A stretch of 32,752 bases of DNA from JBDRLU01 sp043812795 (lineage in GTDB: Bacteria; Chloroflexota; Dehalococcoidia; Dehalococcoidales; UBA2162): the NCBI GenBank assembly GCA_043812795.1, contig JBDRLU010000008.1, forward strand, positions 1 through 32,752. Reading direction: 5' to 3'. Positions 1-6,105 of this stretch are shown here, in pieces. The notes beneath the pieces are model-generated. The model searched no databases. It saw only the letters and a list, made by a program, of their open reading frames with translations, and was not told the origin of the DNA. Within the stretch, counting starts at the first letter, position 1; every line of letters begins with the position of its first letter. The position numbers and the translations under genes were made by a program.

Positions 1-268
1 AGTTGGTATAGCTACCGGTATATTCTGACCAGCTGGTGACGGCTTTTTCTACTCTGGCTCCAGGCGGCCCGACTTTCAGATGTTCGATGAGTTTCTCCAG
101 CTTGGCTCGTTCGCCTTCGGCATGGACTTCGACGGTGTTCCCATCGGGTAGATTACGTACGTGGCCGTCCAGTCCTATCTCGGTGGCATGTCTTGAAACG
201 AAGGCGCGGAAGAAGACACCCTGAACACGACCATAGACTATTATCCGAACCGAGGCCAAATCAGCCAT
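1..268 (-). CDS. acyP: Acylphosphatase (3' end outside the window)
   Basis: Reading the minus strand from ATG at 268 gives an open frame to the window edge, with 89 whole codons. It begins MADLASVRIIVYGRVQGVFF and continues with a GLDGHVRNLPDG segment. The GRVQGVFFR loop is the phosphate-binding loop of acylphosphatases, carrying the catalytic Arg. The downstream Asn in the VRNLPDG stretch is the second catalytic residue. The family is about 90-95 residues, so only the last few residues and stop are missing. These cytosolic enzymes hydrolyse carboxyl-phosphate bonds such as acetyl or carbamoyl phosphate. The gene follows the 52-residue small gene and rnc on the same strand, 68 bases behind the former, so an operon is plausible. 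A GGAG lies close to the ATG. Confidence 0.93.
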   Translation of the reverse strand, partial: MADLASVRIIVYGRVQGVFFRAFVSRHATEIGLDGHVRNLPDGNTVEVHAEGERAKLEKLIEHLKVGPPGARVEKAVTSWSEYTGSYTN

Positions 269-336
269 GAGCTCCACTCTTGGTAATGGCAGCCTGTTTA
301 AGTCAAGTGTACATGAAGCCGGGTATGCAGCCCCCT

Positions 337-495
337 TTACTCCTGCTCCTCTTCCTCGTCCTCGTGCTTCTTCCCTTTCCTGACTACTTCCACTTCCACC
401 GTAGGCCCTAGAGGCAGCAAGGTAGCTGATACCTTTTTCTTCAAGTCTTTTTTGGGCTTCTTGGCCTCTCTATGCCGGTAATCACGACCACCCAT
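337..495 (-). CDS. Conserved-looking small charged protein, 52 residues
   Basis: Minus-strand ORF of 52 codons starting at ATG 495 with a clear ribosome-binding site (GAGGTG, six bases upstream). The N-terminal half is strongly basic (MGGRDYRHREAKKPKKD then KKK), the middle is a short hydrophobic/valine stretch, and the C-terminus ends in a Glu-rich tail (HEDEEEEQE). I do not recognise a family. The charge pattern suggests a nucleic-acid- or ribosome-associated small protein, but that is inference. It sits between rnc and acyP on the same strand, so it could be cotranscribed with two housekeeping genes. The strong ribosome-binding site and non-random composition make it a likely real gene. 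Confidence 0.65.
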   Translation of the reverse strand: MGGRDYRHREAKKPKKDLKKKVSATLLPLGPTVEVEVVRKGKKHEDEEEEQE

Positions 496-551
496 AGTAA
501 CACCTCGTGATATTTCCCATATTTGGTTTATCCAAGTTTAGCAAAGAGTGG

Positions 552-1253
552 CTAGGGTGTAAAGTGCTCTGATAATCGCTCCAGCGCCGAGCGGGCGGCT
601 TCAGCTTCGGCTGTTTTGCGACTTTTCCCGGAACCCTTACCCAGCACTGTTTCACCCAGCCTTACTTCAATCGTGAATCTCTTGTCGTGGTCGGGGCCAA
701 CGGCTTCAATCAGGTGGTAGCTGGGTGCCGTCTGCTTCCTGGCCTGGACTAGTTCCTGAAGCTCCGACTTATAGTCAATTGCTTTACTCTGACCGGCGGC
801 TTCGTGCAATTCGACGTAAAGCCATCTCCAGATGAAATCTCTGGCGGCAGGCAAACCTTCGGCTAAGAAAATAGCGGCTATTACTGCCTCCATGGCACCG
901 GCCAGGTTGGCTGGCTTATGCCGGCCGCCGCTGGCTTCTTCACCTTTACCGAGATATAGGTAATCGCCGAGACTAATGGCTCTGGCCATGTGTGCCAGAG
1001 CCTCCCGACGGACAAGGCCGGCACGCAGCTTGGTCATCTTGCCTTCATCAAGGTGAGGAAAATCCTGATATAGTTTCTCGGCTACAACCAGACCCAGAAT
1101 AGCGTCACCGAGAAATTCGAGCCGTTCGTTTGCAACTGAAGCAAGGGCGGGGTTTTCATTAACATAAGAGCTATGGACCAACGCTTGCGTCAGCAATGAC
1201 GTATTGGCGAAAAAGACGCCCATTGTTCGCTGCAAATCAGTTAAATCAGCCAC
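552..1253 (-). CDS. rnc: Ribonuclease III
   Basis: Cleaves double-stranded RNA during rRNA and mRNA processing, as a cytosolic dimer. The signature NERLEFLGDAIL near residue 42 carries the catalytic acidic residues. A GAMEAVIAAIFLAEG helix supplies the downstream catalytic Glu. The last ~70 residues form a double-stranded RNA-binding domain (YKSELQELVQ ... GKGSGKSRKTAEAEAA). A longer frame starts at TTG 1274, but I prefer GTG 1253. A good promoter (TTGACA at 1288-1283, 17-base spacer, TATGCT at 1265-1260) would start the RNA at or near 1253, after the TTG. The shorter protein (233 residues, MADLTDLQRTMGV) also has the usual distance between the start and the first conserved helix. The mRNA would then be leaderless. 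If the promoter is spurious, the start is TTG 1274. Confidence 0.95.
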   Translation of the reverse strand: MADLTDLQRTMGVFFANTSLLTQALVHSSYVNENPALASVANERLEFLGDAILGLVVAEKLYQDFPHLDEGKMTKLRAGLVRREALAHMARAISLGDYLYLGKGEEASGGRHKPANLAGAMEAVIAAIFLAEGLPAARDFIWRWLYVELHEAAGQSKAIDYKSELQELVQARKQTAPSYHLIEAVGPDHDKRFTIEVRLGETVLGKGSGKSRKTAEAEAARSALERLSEHFTP

Positions 1254-1259
1254 GAATTC

Positions 1260-1288
1260 AGCATAAAGGGTCAAGCCAGACCTGTCAA
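1260..1288 (-). promoter_or_regulatory. Sigma-70-type promoter of rnc
   Basis: On the minus strand TTGACA (1288-1283) and TATGCT (1265-1260) are separated by 17 bases. The GTG chosen as rnc start begins seven bases after the last base of the -10 hexamer, which is where transcription should begin. The -35 is a perfect consensus. Confidence 0.55.
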
Positions 1289-1300
1289 TGTTACGTAGAC

Positions 1301-1336
1301 AAAAAAATATGGTCGGGGAAAACCCCGACCATATTT
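1301..1336 (-). terminator. Rho-independent terminator of the peptide gene
   Basis: A perfect 14-base-pair stem (1305-1318 with 1323-1336) with a four-base loop and a GGTCGGGG/CCCCGACC core. On the minus strand it runs straight into a T tract (1307-1301). It ends transcripts coming from the 38-residue peptide gene just before the rnc promoter. Confidence 0.9.
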
Positions 1337-1348
1337 GGGTAAATAGTA

Positions 1349-1388
1349 CGTAGTTGCTGCTTAAGACTAAGCGTGTGCAGCAACTACG
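1349..1388 (-). other. Hairpin in the 3' untranslated region of the peptide gene
   Basis: CGTAGTTGCTGC (1349-1360) is perfectly complementary to GCAGCAACTACG (1377-1388), with a 16-base loop. It lies just after the peptide stop codon and before the terminator and has no T tract. It could stabilise the short mRNA or be the body of a small RNA. Confidence 0.55.
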
Positions 1389-1391
1389 GCA

Positions 1392-1508
1392 TTACTCTAG
1401 CCCGAAGTACGGATAACGTTCTATTGTTTTGGTTGCTGGTGTAGTGCCACCTAAAAACAGGTCAACTACTTCGCCGATTATTGCGATTGACTTCTTCATT
1501 ACTTTCAT
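1392..1508 (-). CDS. 38-residue peptide under a Pho-box-like promoter
   Basis: Minus-strand ORF from ATG 1508 to TAA 1392, preceded by an excellent ribosome-binding site (AAAGGAGG, seven bases from the ATG). The peptide starts MKVMKKSIAIIGEVVDLFLG, passes through GGTTPATKTIE and ends in the aromatic tail ERYPYFGLE. There is no cleavable signal peptide with a polar region and no Cys. The N-terminal half could form a short amphipathic or membrane-associated helix. I know no family. It has a private promoter with an array of 11-base-spaced boxes upstream and a strong terminator downstream, so it is an autonomous transcription unit. It directly follows the response-regulator gene, 185 bases downstream. 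Roles as a signalling or regulatory peptide, or a ligand for the kinase pathway, are speculation. Confidence 0.7.
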   Translation of the reverse strand: MKVMKKSIAIIGEVVDLFLGGTTPATKTIERYPYFGLE

Positions 1509-1531
1509 CCTTCAGCCTCCTTTACTTAACA

Positions 1532-1621
1532 ATTTTAGTTTAAGCCACACAGGTTAAGGGGTAGTTAAAATTCTTCCCGCGAGGTTAAGCGGATGTTACA
1601 GGCTGGTAACAAAAAAGTTAC
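1532..1621 (-). promoter_or_regulatory. Array of PhoB/PhoP-like direct repeats with a -10 box
   Basis: Given as plus-strand words, GTTAA-like boxes start at 1553, 1564, 1584, 1595, 1606 and 1617. The pair 1553/1564 and the run 1584-1617 are in exact 11-base register. On the transcribed strand they read (T/G)TAAC. A TAAAAT -10 lies at 1537-1532, 15 bases after the last box, with no good -35. This is the layout of promoters activated by OmpR/PhoB-family regulators, where direct repeats one helical turn apart replace the -35. The adjacent response regulator is the obvious candidate binder. Confidence 0.65.
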
Positions 1622-1693
1622 AGTTTTCAAACCAAACGGGGGGTGAGGCTGACTAAGAGGATATGGGCAAGTCAAGTAATAATCGTTATTAAA

Positions 1694-2383
1694 TCAGTCG
1701 GTGGTTTTAGGTCTGGTCAGATAGTAGCCGATGCCGGGTTTGGTCAGGATGAACTGGGGATGGCTTGGGTCGGGCTCAATTTTCTCACGTAGCCGCCGGA
1801 TATGCACCTTTAGGCTATCGGCCGCACCCGGATAATCGTTACCCCAGACGGCTTCGGCCAGCCCGGAATGGGTAGCCACGTGACCGACGTTACTTATCAA
1901 ATGGCCCAGGATTCTATTTTCTGTGATGGTCAGGTCGATTTCTTTGCTATCGATATTGAGACGACCCGTCGTTGTATCGAGCCGTAGCGGGCCGCAGACC
2001 AACTGCTCTTCCTCAGCCGGGTTGTGTCGGCGAATCAACGCTTTCACCCTCGCCAGTAACTCCAGTTGCCGGAAGGGTTTCACGATATAGTCGTCTGCTC
2101 CGCTTTCCAGACCTTTGACAATGTCGGCTTCATCCGACCTCGCTGTAAGAATAATCACCGGTACACGGGAAAAAAGACGGACCTGGTGGAGGACATCGAA
2201 GCCGTTAATATCGGGTAGTCCCAGGTCGAGTATAACGAGGTCGGGTGACTCACTTTCGACGAGTTCGGCCCCTCTTCGGCCGAGGCGGGTGGAGACGACC
2301 TTAGCTTCTGGCCAGCGTATCTGGAAGGCCAGGGAAATCGCATCGACAATTTCGCGGTCATCCTCGATAATGAGAACTTTCAC
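1694..2383 (-). CDS. OmpR/PhoB-family response regulator
   Basis: 229 residues. The receiver domain (1-~118) has the acidic pair D8/D9, phospho-acceptor D53 in LVILDLGLPD, T80 and K102 in VKPF. The C-terminal winged-helix DNA-binding domain (~125-225) contains the GNDYPGAADSLKVHIRRLREKIEPD recognition helix region and the closing GIGYYL hairpin. Its start codon overlaps the stop of the PAS histidine kinase (shared four bases), so the pair is translationally coupled and almost certainly cognate. KdpE/PhoB-like by architecture; the actual stimulus cannot be read from the sequence. An array of 11-base-spaced boxes lies directly downstream, before the 38-residue peptide gene. Confidence 0.95.
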   Translation of the reverse strand: MKVLIIEDDREIVDAISLAFQIRWPEAKVVSTRLGRRGAELVESESPDLVILDLGLPDINGFDVLHQVRLFSRVPVIILTARSDEADIVKGLESGADDYIVKPFRQLELLARVKALIRRHNPAEEEQLVCGPLRLDTTTGRLNIDSKEIDLTITENRILGHLISNVGHVATHSGLAEAVWGNDYPGAADSLKVHIRRLREKIEPDPSHPQFILTKPGIGYYLTRPKTTD

Positions 2384-3591
2384 CGGGCTTCCTCCTGCTG
2401 CTCAGCCGTGGCCAACGGTATGGAAAAACCAAAGGTCGAACCCTGGCCGACTTCACTTTTTACCCATATCTTACCATGATGAAGCTCAATCAAAGTCTTG
2501 CACAGCGCCAGCCCCAGCCCCAGCCCGCTGACGTGCTCCCGGTCGCTTCGTTGCCGATAATAGGGCTGGAAAAGGTACTGCTGTTCCCCTCTGGGAATTC
2601 CATGGCCGGTGTCCTGCACCTCTACTACCAGTTCGTTATCTCTGGTGCCGGCTTTCAGGGTTATCTGGCCGCCTTCGGGCGTAAACTTGGAGGCATTAAT
2701 CATAAGATTCAAAACCACCTGCCGCAGGCGTTCTTCGTCAGCCCAGACCGGGGGTAAAATGGGTTCGAGAGCACAAACGAGGGTCTGGCCGTTATTGGCA
2801 ATCATGGCTGACATGTCCTCGGCAATGCCCCGAAGCAATGGTAAGGGGTCCAGAGTCTTGGGATGGACCTGCAACATGCCGATTTCACTTCTGGCAATAT
2901 CGAGAAGCTCGTCAATCCTCTTATTGAGATTATTCGCGCCTCGGTGAATGTTTTTGGCGATACTCAGCCACGGCTCTTCGTGCAGTTCGCTTACCAGAAG
3001 GTCACTGGAAGCCAGCACCGGTGTCAACGGTGTCTTCAATTCATGGACCAGAGAACGAGTAAACTCAATCCTTCTCTTGGCTTCGGCTTCCAGCTGCTGA
3101 CGTAGCTCACGCTCCTGCTCATAAAGTTCTCTGAGCTTGGCCTCAGCGCGCTCTCGTTCGGTAATGTCCATCGAATGTCCCATAACCGCCCGCCGTCCCC
3201 GGTATTGTATTGGAACGACTACTTCTAACATCCAGCGTACCTGTCCCTCTTGGTCGATGAGCCGGTACTTGTAAGGCGAAAGACGTTCTCCCTTCAGCAT
3301 GTTGATGGCATTTTCCCGTACCAGTTCCCTGTCGGCGGGATAGACGAGCTTCATCGTGTTTTCGCCCTCCTTCGCTCCGGTGACCTGGCGAAACTCGTCA
3401 TTGACGAACTGGAACTTACCGTCCTGAATAATAAACACACCCACGGGGGAGTTCAGACGGAAGATTTGGAGAAGCTCTTCCTGTTGCCGTTGGCCCTGTT
3501 CCAGGGACTCCAGCTTAGCCACGCGCTGGCGCAATGTGACTAACTCACTCAGTAGTTGTTCTTTTGTCTTCCGTTCATCCGATACAGTCAT
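2380..3591 (-). CDS. PAS-domain sensor histidine kinase (soluble)
   Basis: 403 residues. A short coiled coil (~5-40) is followed by a PAS domain (~41-145, ending in the MGHSMDITER C-terminal motif), a second coiled coil (~145-178), a HisKA dimerisation domain with H183 in LVHELKTPLTP, and a HATPase domain with N-box NLMINAS (~295), G1 DTGHG (327-331) and G2 GLGLGLAL (356-363). There is no hydrophobic segment, so this is a cytosolic sensor. The PAS domain presumably binds a small ligand or cofactor; which one is unknown. A GAAGAAGG ribosome-binding site precedes ATG 3591. The stop overlaps the start of the response regulator. The 431-residue gene lies 136 bases upstream on the same strand. Confidence 0.95.
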   Translation of the reverse strand: MTVSDERKTKEQLLSELVTLRQRVAKLESLEQGQRQQEELLQIFRLNSPVGVFIIQDGKFQFVNDEFRQVTGAKEGENTMKLVYPADRELVRENAINMLKGERLSPYKYRLIDQEGQVRWMLEVVVPIQYRGRRAVMGHSMDITERERAEAKLRELYEQERELRQQLEAEAKRRIEFTRSLVHELKTPLTPVLASSDLLVSELHEEPWLSIAKNIHRGANNLNKRIDELLDIARSEIGMLQVHPKTLDPLPLLRGIAEDMSAMIANNGQTLVCALEPILPPVWADEERLRQVVLNLMINASKFTPEGGQITLKAGTRDNELVVEVQDTGHGIPRGEQQYLFQPYYRQRSDREHVSGLGLGLALCKTLIELHHGKIWVKSEVGQGSTFGFSIPLATAEQQEEAR

Positions 3592-3727
3592 ACCGAACCT
3601 TCTTCCCCGGTAAATATATCATAGCACGCCTGTCTGGAATATGGATAGAAGGCGCTGCAAGCGAAGATGGCATAAGAGAAACTTGTGCCGGGGAGCCAGA
3701 GGCAGCTACCCGGTCGAAGGGGTATAA

Positions 3728-5023
3728 TTACTTCTTATCGAAAGCCAGTTCGATTTTACGGTGTAAGTAAGGCCTCAATGTAGCTTCCGCTGCGGCGGCT
3801 CCATTATCGCCCAGTTTCGTCTTTAACTGTACCAGTGCTCCGCGCAGGGTGAAGTACTCCTCAGCGTGGCGAAAAGTCCGGCGCAGCTCGATATTCAAAC
3901 TCTCACCGGAGAAAGCCCCGCTGATGGCAGAAGTAATATCTTCAACATTGCACACCTTGTCTTCGGCCAGAGTGAAGGAAAGCTGGTTTGCTTTCGCGGA
4001 CAGCCGGTCGAAAAATCTGTCCATTTTCTCCACATACCTCTTTGCCGGCAACGCCATCTCTTCCATGGCTGCTTTGAATTCCATAAACTGCAGGGCTGAA
4101 TTCATGGAGTCGAGGTTACTCTCCAGCTTGGTCAGCATTTCATCGTAGCCCTTGATTTTGTCGCCGGAAAATAGCCCGGTTTTTGCCGCCTCAAAAACAT
4201 CGCGCCGGAACAGCCCGTGTGCCGACAAGGCAGCTGACCGTTCTTCGTCAGTCAGGCAGGACTCCTTAATTTCGTTTTCTTCGGTGCGGGAGAGAAGTTC
4301 AAAAGCCAGCCTGGGTATAAAATCTCGGAACAATCGCTTGCGATAGGCTACCAGTATCGCGCTCAGCCGTTCTTTTTCCTCAGACTGAAGCTGGTCGGTC
4401 AGTTCCCGGATTTCAGCGAGTTGCTTTAAGAGCTGGGCTAACTCTTCGGGTGTAATCTGGTCAGTGTTGCCCTGATACTTATTTAACTGTTCCCTGATGG
4501 TAGCCAGAAGGTCGTTTATCTTGGTGTGGGTCTCCTGGTTGAAGATGAAATAAAGGAACTGGGGCGTAAGCTCGAATACTCGACCGAAATCGATTTTTTC
4601 TCCGGTGGCCACCACTCTGAATTTGACCTTATCACCTTCTTTGAGAGCGGTCCCGCGGATAACGACGATTCTACCTTCAGGGGTCCGGGCCAAAGGGTCA
4701 CCCTTGCTACCCAGGCCGATGACCTCACCTTCCGTGATGCCCTGTTTTTTGAGCTCGGTGTTCAGCCAGTACCATCGGGGAATCATACTCTCGGCACGGA
4801 GGGCGAAGGCCGATTGGAACTTCTGGCTGTCTTCTTCTTTATTGCGGCGAGTCAGGCCCTGGATTTTTTCATTGATTTCCTTACCCGCATCCTCAAGCTG
4901 TTTGGCTATTTGAATGTAGGAATTGAAAATAGACTCGTAGTCTGCCTTTTCAATGGCTGTTACCAGGGTCTGGTACTCTTCGCTTGAAGCTATCTGCTTC
5001 AAAACCTTCTTTGTTTGACTCAT
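3728..5023 (-). CDS. Unknown protein, 431 residues, with a TRAM-like segment
   Basis: I do not recognise the full-length family. Residues 1-95 are helical and charged. Residues ~97-151 (GEVIGLGSKGDPLARTPEGR followed by a GDKVKFRV strand) read like a TRAM/OB-type small beta-barrel, a fold that binds RNA in RNA-modifying enzymes. Residues ~165-300 and ~320-425 are predicted helical, with coiled-coil-like Glu/Lys/Leu patterns. There are only two Cys and no transmembrane segment. The start at ATG 5023 lacks a clear ribosome-binding site. It lies upstream of the kinase-regulator pair on the same strand. An RNA-binding or scaffolding role is inferred only from the TRAM-like stretch, which needs a profile search. 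Confidence 0.8.
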   Translation of the reverse strand: MSQTKKVLKQIASSEEYQTLVTAIEKADYESIFNSYIQIAKQLEDAGKEINEKIQGLTRRNKEEDSQKFQSAFALRAESMIPRWYWLNTELKKQGITEGEVIGLGSKGDPLARTPEGRIVVIRGTALKEGDKVKFRVVATGEKIDFGRVFELTPQFLYFIFNQETHTKINDLLATIREQLNKYQGNTDQITPEELAQLLKQLAEIRELTDQLQSEEKERLSAILVAYRKRLFRDFIPRLAFELLSRTEENEIKESCLTDEERSAALSAHGLFRRDVFEAAKTGLFSGDKIKGYDEMLTKLESNLDSMNSALQFMEFKAAMEEMALPAKRYVEKMDRFFDRLSAKANQLSFTLAEDKVCNVEDITSAISGAFSGESLNIELRRTFRHAEEYFTLRGALVQLKTKLGDNGAAAAEATLRPYLHRKIELAFDKK

Positions 5024-5090
5024 TGCAACTCAGGATGTTCTGGGAAATCTACGCTAAAAATCTTACAACAATATTCATTTCGAGGCAACT

Positions 5091-5123
5091 CGAAGAACCG
5101 TGCCAACCTGTCACAGTTCTTCG
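5091..5123. other. Hairpin between the 431-residue gene and the TIGR04076 gene
   Basis: CGAAGAAC (5091-5098) pairs with GTTCTTCG (5116-5123). After one mismatch the stem continues as GTG/CAC, giving 11 pairs around a nine-base loop. There is no adjacent T tract on either strand, so a terminator function is doubtful. Confidence 0.35.
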
Positions 5124-5171
5124 GGACTCAATTGCTTCGCAGGTGGGAAAGGTTACTCATGCGACAAAAAG

Positions 5172-5480
5172 CTAGGGCTTGACCTCCGATTCCGTCAGCG
5201 GAGATACCGCGTCCTTCCACCAGTGGTCCGGGTCACGGCGGATTTCATAGACCACTTTGCCATGGTCAGGACAGCGATAGGTAGTGACATTCGGCGCCGG
5301 CATACCGTTCGCCAGGCCGTAGAGCCGGGCGATGCTCTGAGCCAGCACACCAAGGCAAATTTTGCCTTCGACATCAGTGTTGTTGATAGTTAATTTGTCC
5401 CCGACTTTATGCACCGGGCACGGGGGTGGTAACTCCTCTTTGACCTCTTTCACTTCCATAACGACCGGATAACGCGGCAT
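5172..5480 (-). CDS. TIGR04076-family small protein
   Basis: 102 residues, starting at ATG 5480 behind AGGAGG. The pattern Cys-Pro-x-His-Lys-Val-Gly-Asp (C21), a mid-protein ICLG (C42) and a C-terminal CPDHGKVVYEIRR (C70) match my recollection of the TIGR04076 family. That family is found mainly in anaerobic bacteria and archaea and has no assigned biochemical role. The conserved Cys/His residues may bind a metal or an Fe-S cluster; this is inference. It is a separate gene, not fused to a neighbour. The region just upstream (5522-5573) contains nested inverted repeats that could fold in its leader. Confidence 0.75.
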   Translation of the reverse strand: MPRYPVVMEVKEVKEELPPPCPVHKVGDKLTINNTDVEGKICLGVLAQSIARLYGLANGMPAPNVTTYRCPDHGKVVYEIRRDPDHWWKDAVSPLTESEVKP

Positions 5481-5615
5481 GGCAACCTCCTTAGCTTATC
5501 GACAATACCAAATAATAACAGACCGCCGTCGCCAAATCAAATTTCCCGTAGACCTACGTCCTGTCGTAGCCGACGGTGGCTCTCAATCCGGCTCCTAACA
5601 TTGGGATTTTGACGG

Positions 5616-5978
5616 CTAGAGATTGCCTTCCTGCAACTCGACCGTTACGTTCTCTGGCGCCAGCAGGAATGACATCTTGAACCCGGGCCGGACTTCTCTG
5701 ACCTCCTGAGTGAACCTGACGCCCTTGGCTTTTAGTTCGGCAGCGGACTTTTCGACGTTATCGGTAGCGATACCGAAATGGACCAGTCCGGGTTGCGTCG
5801 TGTCACCCGCCTTCGAGACCAGGATGAGGGTACCGTTGAAATCTACTTCGACGATGATACGTCCTTTGCCAAGGTCGCGTATTACCTTTTTGGCACCGAA
5901 CATCTGCTCGTAGAACTCGCCGGTCTTCACCGGGTCTGGGCTCATCAAATGGATGTGGTCAAACCAGTATTTGGGCAT
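5616..5978 (-). CDS. VOC-fold (glyoxalase/dioxygenase superfamily) protein
   Basis: 120 residues from ATG 5978. A longer frame reaches 6011, but GGAGG six bases before 5978 fixes the start. Two beta-alpha-beta-beta-beta repeats of the VOC fold are visible: FDHIHLMSPDP at the N-terminus and LVHFGIATDNVEK in the second half. Likely metal ligands are H8, H67 and E115 (in VTVELQEGNL). This pattern resembles lactoylglutathione lyase and methylmalonyl-CoA epimerase relatives, but the substrate cannot be assigned. It is transcribed away from mutS. Confidence 0.85.
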   Translation of the reverse strand: MPKYWFDHIHLMSPDPVKTGEFYEQMFGAKKVIRDLGKGRIIVEVDFNGTLILVSKAGDTTQPGLVHFGIATDNVEKSAAELKAKGVRFTQEVREVRPGFKMSFLLAPENVTVELQEGNL

Positions 5979-6093
5979 CTGATACCTCCGCTTATAGCAA
6001 TATGGAAACAATAGGTATGTTAGTAGGCGGTCTGCTGTCTGTCAACATCATTAACCCATTCCCTGACCCTTTCCTTTTCGTCGAAAAGTCGGG

Positions 6094-6105
6094 TAGAATA
6101 GACAG
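6094..6105 (+). promoter_or_regulatory. -10 element placing the mutS RNA start at its GTG
   Basis: TAGAAT at 6094-6099 lies exactly six bases before GTG 6106. There is no convincing ribosome-binding site and only a poor -35 (TTCCTT at 6071). The arrangement matches the leaderless layout seen at rnc and at the 89-residue gene. Confidence 0.4.

Noticed and set aside
36..224. Plus-strand 62-codon frame at the left edge
   Set aside because: Antisense to the acylphosphatase, whose catalytic loop is clear.
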